DNA of 64,000 bases, taken from NCBI GenBank assembly GCA_963556695.1, contig CAUWAG010000012.1, positions 2,232,001 to 2,296,000 of the forward strand. Direction: 5' to 3'. The position numbers were made by a program, and so were the translations under genes. Below the pieces are notes generated by a model that worked only from the letters and a program-made list of their open reading frames with translations, did not search any database and had not been told where the DNA came from. Origin of the DNA: Anthostomella pinea (Eukaryota; Ascomycota; Sordariomycetes; Xylariales; Xylariaceae). Below, piece by piece: positions 57,318 through 64,000 of this stretch; the stretch's first letter is position 1; every line of letters begins with the position of its first letter.

Positions 57318-60262
57318 TCGTTAATCTCTTGTTAGGCGAGATGCAAGACATAGTGGCTGCATTTGGGAGACACGGTTCCTGATTCGACTGGGAGTCTAAC
57401 CCGCAGAGATGGGAACGAGGCCAAGGTCGTCCAAGAAGTACGGTACTGGATACGTAGCTTATCGTGCATGCCTTATCGTGACCGCCATGTACGGTATCAG
57501 CTCACCTGCGGCGGGCGGCGGCAGTAGTTTTTGGCCGGGGGACGGTGCGTACCGCGGCTACCTAGGTACCTATCGTGCGGTACCCCTCTTGCGCTCCCCT
57601 CCCTCCTGGGCTCCGACTTCCATTTCCATTACCCTGACCCGTGGCTTTACCGTTCGTCCACCTGTTGTTCCTGGATTCCGGAGCTAGTATGCGCCGGGCT
57701 GGAGCTTATCTTCAGAGCAAGGTATGTCATATGGTTGAATCTCTGCGCTATCAGTTATGCTAGTCGGTAGCTCTTCCCCAAAGTCCAGTCCGGTGCATGG
57801 GATCGTGACGAAGTGACGCGTTTCTTATCAATACGTGCATGCATAAGGTAGGTAGTGCTCTAACTTGAAACAGGAGCTTTCCAAATCAACTACTGCCTCT
57901 TCCGGCTTACGTCCGCTGTGCCTGCGCCCTGCATATTCCAGCAGTGACTCAAAGTTTGCCCGTCCCCCACAGCAGATTGATAATGATGATCGCTGTCTTA
58001 ATCCGGTTACTACTGGACTACTCCGTGAGCACTGAGTGATAGTCGCGATGCGATATTCCTTCTCAATCAGGTTCAGTTCGAGGTTCGAGAGGTTCCGGGA
58101 TCCCATATTGAGTTGGAGCACTGAGGTTTGAGATGATCGACAAGGGCGTTTCACGAAACGCACGGGGTTTCAACTCCCGTTCCTCCCAACTGTAAAAGCC
58201 GACCATAGTGTAGTAAGTATGTCCCTGGCACTCAATACTGCCAACGTCATAAGCTCACTCTCGGTACTACAATCATATTACACTCCCAAACCTTGAAGGC
58301 AAGGTAGAGATATAGAAGATGCGTACTGGACAAGCACTGGTTCATATTGAGACGCGCTTGGGTGAATGCAATACCATGATCTGCAATGGCGTCCTCTTGG
58401 CACTTACAAGATGCACGAGAGGCAACCGTTCCAAACGGATATGAAATCCGTAACAAGCGCTAGTCCAGACCGCCAAAAGCGCCCTAGCCAATGGCCATGC
58501 ACCTGCACCCCTGGCAGCAGAACCAAACACCAAACCCGGCAGAGCCCGCTCCCATGCATCCTACCGTCTCAATCATCCAGGCATCGCAGAACGATTGAAG
58601 CGACCGATAAATGGACAGAACACCTACGAGAAGTATTGCGGGAGAGGCAGACACTTGCAATCAAACGTCACAGCACCACCTAAGCTGGGGGGGCTGGGAT
58701 GGGAGGCAACACACCAACAGCTTCATCAATGCTCCCGTCCTCACTCGTGGTGGTATTGAGAATGGGAATCCAGCCCTCTCCCCATATGATCCGCGTTGCA
58801 TTCAATCTTCATTGATTGCCCCCCCTCGTCTACCGCCCATGGAGTATGGGCCCATTCGAACTCCCACTTCTTCGATTCCATCCCTCCATTCTCTTTTCAT
58901 CTGAACATTCATCGTCCGTCATTCGTCATTCATCATCAATCAATCAATCAATCGTATCGTCTCCCTCCCCCTGAATGTGCATCACCCGTCGCGCGCCGCC
59001 CCATATTCCCCTTATTATACACAGTAAATCTCCTAAACTCATCCACTTAGTTACCTCATCTGCACAATTTTGCATTTGATAGCGCCCTTTCTATCATCTG
59101 CACAACGGATTCTCCAACTCCAATTCCAGTTGCATTCCTCAAAAATGACAATCTAATCTCCTCGACTCACCCTCCTCTTGTCCGCCCTCTGCGCCCTGTC
59201 GCAGCGGATCCCGAGCAAGCCAAGCCAGTGAGAACTCACCACCCGGTAAGTCATCAGTCCTTTTGTACGCCGACCCCTCCTCCCAACCCTCACTCACCCT
59301 CTTCCTTCACCCTTATCCTCGTCTTCGTTTCAGTCAACCGAAACCCATTCTGTGCAACATCCCACCTGCGAGAGCGAGCGAGCGATCTGTGTGTGCGTGT
59401 GCGTGTTGCTTGTGTCTCGACGACGAGGCCCAGCGCGCGTATCACTTCAACTTTCATCCTTCATCTCCCACGTAGCGACATACTTCTGGTTAGCCACCAA
59501 CAAAAGAACTGCATTGCCTTGCGGTGTTGAACATATGCGCTGACAACGGAAGTCGCAAAGGGCACGCATACGTACTTCGCCTCGAGTGAAAAACGAGCGA
59601 GCGAGCTGTTGACTTTTATCGTTGGAGCCATTGTCGACTCGTTCTCCGTCGTCCGTCGACCGTCGACCATTGAACCTGGCATTGGTCTCTACTACCGCAC
59701 TTGCCCAGTCGCAATCGAGTCATCGACGCCTCTTCAGGCTCCAGCATCGCCCAGCAATACATCTCGCGGGGTTAGCTGTCTGGGAATCCGAATCATTGGT
59801 ATAGCAAATGACGGCTCACGGCCATTCGGTCTGAACCACACTGTGTTGGGCGCTCGCTGGCCCGTTGTGCCGACCTCAACCCCGATCCATTCCAGACCGC
59901 CGAGACAAAAAGTACCAATCCCCCGGAGGAGACATCGCGTTTCGACAACTGCGAGCTTTCATTACTCCAGCACTACTATACATGCGATTAGACAGCGCGC
60001 GCCATATTGTTTCGACGTCGAGTTACTCATCAAATTAATTATACCATCACCGACCTACACCCAATAAACAAACCCTCCTTACAGTTGCGCGAGTCCGCCT
60101 TCCTTTTTATAGAACACCCGATCGACCAATCACGACGCTGTTGTTCCTGTCGATTTGGTCACGCCCAGTTGTGGACCTTGAATCTGCGTCGTGGACAGTC
60201 AGTCCAGTGGGACAGTGAGAGCACGACATAATATCCTTCATTACGAGTGTTCGGCATCAGGC
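57318..60262. other. Gene-poor stretch and RasGAP leader
   Basis: No supported gene. A short (CAAT)n repeat lies at about 58938-58953. From about 59220 the sequence is pyrimidine-rich with CCCTC/TCCTC runs, as in promoters and long 5 prime leaders of constitutive fungal genes. It probably belongs to the RasGAP gene, whose first coding ATG is at 60263 or 60191. Confidence 0.35.
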
Positions 60263-62817
60263 ATGTCAGTCATGTTGCAAACACCCTCCCGAGCCTCTAC
60301 GGCCTCTTCCTCCTCCTTCCAGCCGATCTCGCGCCAGAACACCATGTCTTCCTATGACGGAACGCGTTCGGCGCGACAATCCAAGCGATATTCCATGTCC
60401 GCACTCTACATGTCCATGTCAGCGAACGAGACAGACCTAGAAATCGACGATGACTTGGCCAAAGGTAAGGAAGGTTTGCTGGGTGGCACTGGTACATGGT
60501 TGCTGACCAGTCTGGACAGCTCAAAAGATACTACGCGATCTCAAGACCAAGATCTCGTCCCAGTCCAAGAAGAACTTCGTGCTTGAAAAGGACGTTCGAT
60601 ACCTTGATTCTCGAATTGCCTTGCTGATTCAGAACCGTATGGCTCTGGAAGAGGTACGTCGCTGTTCACCGAGACACCGGGAAGCGGCAATTAACTGAAA
60701 AACAGCAAAACGAAGTGGCCAGCCACCTCGAAGATGCGACCGATCTCCAAGAAGGCGCCTTTCCCAACGATGACAAGACACAAAAATACGGCAATCTCCT
60801 ATTCCTGTTGCAGTCAGAACCAAGACATATAGCTCACCTTTGCCGACTGGTCTCGATGGCTGAGATCGACTCTCTTCTGCAGACAGTCATGTTTACCATT
60901 TACGGTAACCAGTACGAAAGTCGCGAAGAGCATCTCCTCTTGACCATGTTCCAGGTACGTTCGACTTACCCCCTGTACTGAACGGTACTCTTCCCTGACC
61001 TTTCCGAACTATAGTCCGTCCTGACGTACCAATTTGATACGACTCCCGAATACTCCTCTCTCCTCCGTGCCAACACCCCCGTGTCTCGCATGATGACTAC
61101 ATACACCAGGCGTGGACCAGGCCAGAGCTTTCTGCGAACCGTACTGGCTGATAGGATCAACAGTCTCATCGAGCTGAAAGATTTGGACCTGGAGATCAAT
61201 CCATTGAAAGTCTACGAGCGCATGTGTCAACAGATCGAGGAGGACACGGGTAGTTTGCCGGCATCGCTACCGAAGGGAATCACTGGCGAACAGGCCGCCG
61301 AGAACCCTCAAGTCCAAGCTATCATCGAGCCGCGTCTGACGATGTTGACCGAAATCGCGACTGGTTTCTTGAACACGATTATAGAAGGGCTCGAGGAGGC
61401 ACCTTACGGCATCCGCTGGATCTGCAAGCAAATTCGCAGCTTGACGAAGCGAAAGTACCCCGATGCGAATGACCAGGTCATATGCACTCTCATCGGAGGA
61501 TTCTTCTTTCTGCGATTCATGAATCCCGCCATCGTCACACCAAAATCTTACATGCTCATTGATGGGATGCCTGCTGAGCGACCTCGCCGTACGCTGACGC
61601 TGATTGCCAAGATGTTGCAGAACCTCGCGAATAAGCCATCGTATGCGAAGGAACCATACATGGCTAAGCTAGCACCATTCATCAACCAGAACAAGGACAG
61701 GGTGAATAAGTTCATGTTGGACTTATGCGAGGTGCAAGACTTCTACGAGAGTTTGGAGATGGACAACTACGTTGCGCTTTCGAAGAAGGATCTCGAGCTC
61801 TCCATCACCCTTAACGAAATCTACGCGATGCACGGTATGATCGAGAAGCACAGTGGGGAACTCTGTAGGGACGAGAACTCACACCTGGCGCTCATCATCT
61901 CGGAGCTAGGCCATGCGCCCCCGCAGGTCCCTCGGAAGGAAAACAGGGCTATCAACCTGCCCCTGTTCAGTAGGTGGGAGCAAGCAATGGACAACTTGAC
62001 TGCCGCCCTGGATATTACTCAGGAGGAGATCTTCTTCATGGAGGCGAAATCGATACTTGTACAGATCATGCGATCCATTCCGCAAAATAGCTCCGTCGCC
62101 CGAAGGCCGCTACGCCTCGAGAGAATTGCCGACGCAGCAGCCACATCCCGGAACGACGCTGTGATGGTACGCAAGGGCATCCGGGCGATGGAACTACTCA
62201 GCCAGTTGCAGGAAATGAAAGTCATCGACAAGTCGGATCAGTTCGGCCTTCTTAGGGACGAGGTCGAACAGGAACTGCAACATTTAGGATCATTGAAGGA
62301 CGGTGTTCTTATCGAAACGCAGAAGCTCGAGGACGTGTACAAGACGATTCGGGACCATAACTCGTACCTTGTCGGCCAACTCGAGACATACAAGAGCTAT
62401 CTACACAACGTACGCAGCCAGTCTGAGGGAACACGGCGGAAACAGCAGAAGCAACAGGTCCTCGGGCCGTACAAGTTCACCCACCAGCAGTTGGAGAAGG
62501 AAGGTGTCATACAGAAGAGTAATGTTCCTGACAATAGGAGAGCGAACATCTATTTCAATTTCACCAGCCCCCTGCCGGGAACGTTTGTCATATCCCTGCA
62601 CTACAAGGGTGAGTCAACCAAGTTATTTCGAAACTGTCCTTCACTAACAACATCAGGTCGTAATCGTGGGCTTCTAGAGCTTGATCTTAAGCTCGATGAC
62701 CTACTGGAGATGCAGAAAGACAATCAGGATGATCTGGACCTCGAATACGTCCAGTTCAACGTCACGAAAGTGCTGACCTTGCTGAACAAGCGGTTTGCAA
62801 GGAAGAAGGGTTGGTAA
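60263..62817 (+). CDS. Ras GTPase-activating protein (Gap1/Sar1 type)
   Basis: Exons 60263-60464, 60520-60653, 60706-60954, 61015-62608 and 62657-62817 give 779 residues. Four introns of 48-60 bp all keep phase; an in-frame ATG at 60191 would add 24 residues. The Ser-rich N-terminus is disordered. A helical segment follows ([40 protein letters not shown]). The RasGAP catalytic domain has [17 protein letters not shown] (arginine-finger region) and [16 protein letters not shown] (the FLR...PA signature). The C-terminal part is the RasGAP_C domain with a coiled coil ([20 protein letters not shown]) and [39 protein letters not shown], ending [10 protein letters not shown]. It switches Ras off at the membrane and so tunes growth and morphogenesis signalling. 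Intact. Confidence 0.95.
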
Positions 62818-64000
62818 AGCCTTGGCTCCGCATGGAGCAATCGGGCCTTCCCGGACTCTTGTATCCCTTGGCTTGCGCTGTCTTGGTTCGCGACATGGCG
62901 TGGCGTTTTCGGCTCCTTACGACTTGATACCACTTTCTTTGATATACCTGAGCTTTCTGCTCTTTCGCCCCATTCCTCGTCTCGTGGTGCCGCCGCCGCG
63001 GTTCACCCTGCCGCCTGGTAATAGTCTTCTCGTCTTGGTCGATTACTTGCCACTCCTCCTGTCTGGCCAGAAACCTCCAACGACCCTCAAGTTGCAGACC
63101 GAAGGCCTCCATGACTATTCGCGGTGGCTCATCTCATCCAACAACCCTTGTTGTCTTCGATACTATTTTCACGAATTCCCTTCTCCACTACAACTCGGAT
63201 TTGGTGGCTTTTTGGTCTGTTACTGTCGACATGGTGTTCAAGGCGGCTTATTTGGTGAGGGTATCGAGGCAACGGCGCTGGAGGTCTCGGTGGCTTCGCT
63301 ACGCCACCTAGGAGAAACAGCGACATGAGGATACCGTTAATGATACACCATCTTATCCTCGGTGCCCCACACGGGGCATGAAGATGGAAGAAAGTGGCTA
63401 ATGGGACGTGGAGAAGATGTCTGCGTGCTTCTACTGCTGCGTGCGTTTTTCTCGGCCGGCTCGGCGGTTCCAGTACAGTTGTTGTTGAGTGCATTTCATC
63501 TCTTAGGGCGGGATTTTTGGGTCAGGTGCTTCTATACTTATCCGCGGACGACTTTTCGTATACATATGAGGCGGAATCGGACGTTTGAACGAAATGAGAC
63601 AGGAGGTGGAGGGAACACAAGGGTCACTAGACCATTGATTCCCCATTTCCAATGACGTGGATTGATGAATCCCATGAATGATTATATAGCTCGTGTATAA
63701 TACCACTTTACTTTACATTTTTGGCCCAGTGCTCGGAAGAGTTTGACTCCCCATGCATGCATGCGCTCACTTCGGCTATCTACATCCACGCGGTACCTGC
63801 TTTTCATGATCCACAAGGTACCAACAAGGAACGGTCGTCTTTTGTGAGGTTGGACTCACGACATCGGCACCATCAGACGGTCGATGAACATGGGGCCCCC
63901 CATCCGCCATCCAGGCAGGCCCTACACCACAATCGTGCGTGTTCGCGCTGCCGGCCTTCAGTTCCGCGTGCGGCGTGCTGCTCGAGGGGTCGGTCGCCGC
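62818..64000. other. RasGAP 3 prime flank and intergenic DNA
   Basis: The first few hundred bases are probably the 3 prime untranslated region. Frames at 62795-63328 (plus) and 62762-63112 (minus) have no motifs. A CATGCATGCATGCGC run occurs at about 63754-63768. No gene seen to the window end. Confidence 0.4.

Overview
The window is nuclear DNA of a filamentous ascomycete (Pezizomycotina). The signs are short GT-AG introns of about 48 to 127 bp, a nuclear gene for ATP synthase subunit 9, a GPI-type GH128 glucanase, 2EXR, F-box and ULD_2-type proteins typical of these fungi, and fungal transposon families. I cannot fix the class or genus. Protein genes lie on both strands, with gene-free stretches of 0.3 to 5 kb between them and no sign of operons or of a secondary-metabolite cluster.

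Layout. 0-4.3 kb: two weak, frame-switching candidates with mitochondrial-type N-termini, then AT-rich spacer. 4.3-8 kb: a short LTR-like repeat, an intact three-exon short-chain dehydrogenase (SDR), a second-family solo LTR and a 2EXR-domain gene. 9-10.5 kb: a decayed Vts1-type SAM-domain gene split by a repeat. 13.5-14.2 kb: atp9. 16.4-26.8 kb: a small disordered protein, a mitochondrial hypothetical protein, a second solo LTR, a zinc-ribbon gene split by a repeat, a frameshifted secreted protein, an F-box protein and a GNAT acetyltransferase. 27-33 kb: a 1,284-residue ULD_2 protein divergent from a two-exon gene of unknown function. 33.4-41.3 kb: a membrane hypothetical protein, a truncated 3-ketosteroid-dehydrogenase-like flavoprotein, an ankyrin gene split by a repeat, a complete but inactivated pogo/Fot1 transposon and a LINE RNase H fragment. 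41.7-54.2 kb: three hypothetical proteins, the GH128 glucanase, a metallophosphoesterase and an SDR broken by a 29-bp duplication. 54.2-60.2 kb is gene-poor. 60.2-62.8 kb: a five-exon RasGAP.

The most striking feature is a family of five near-identical 184-216 bp elements with TGT...ACA ends. Four are flanked by perfect 5-bp target duplications, as expected of solo LTRs. Three of those four sit inside protein-coding frames; removing the element plus one target copy restores the frame across each junction. A second 198-bp solo-LTR family is present twice, again with perfect 5-bp duplications. Add the 10-bp and 29-bp tandem duplications that break two further frames, and the window shows a genome losing genes through recent small insertions.

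The genes do not form an evident pathway. Housekeeping loci (atp9, RasGAP) are interspersed with accessory genes and wreckage of mobile elements. Exon limits were worked out by hand from frame continuity and splice consensus. Family names rest on recognised motifs; no database search was possible.
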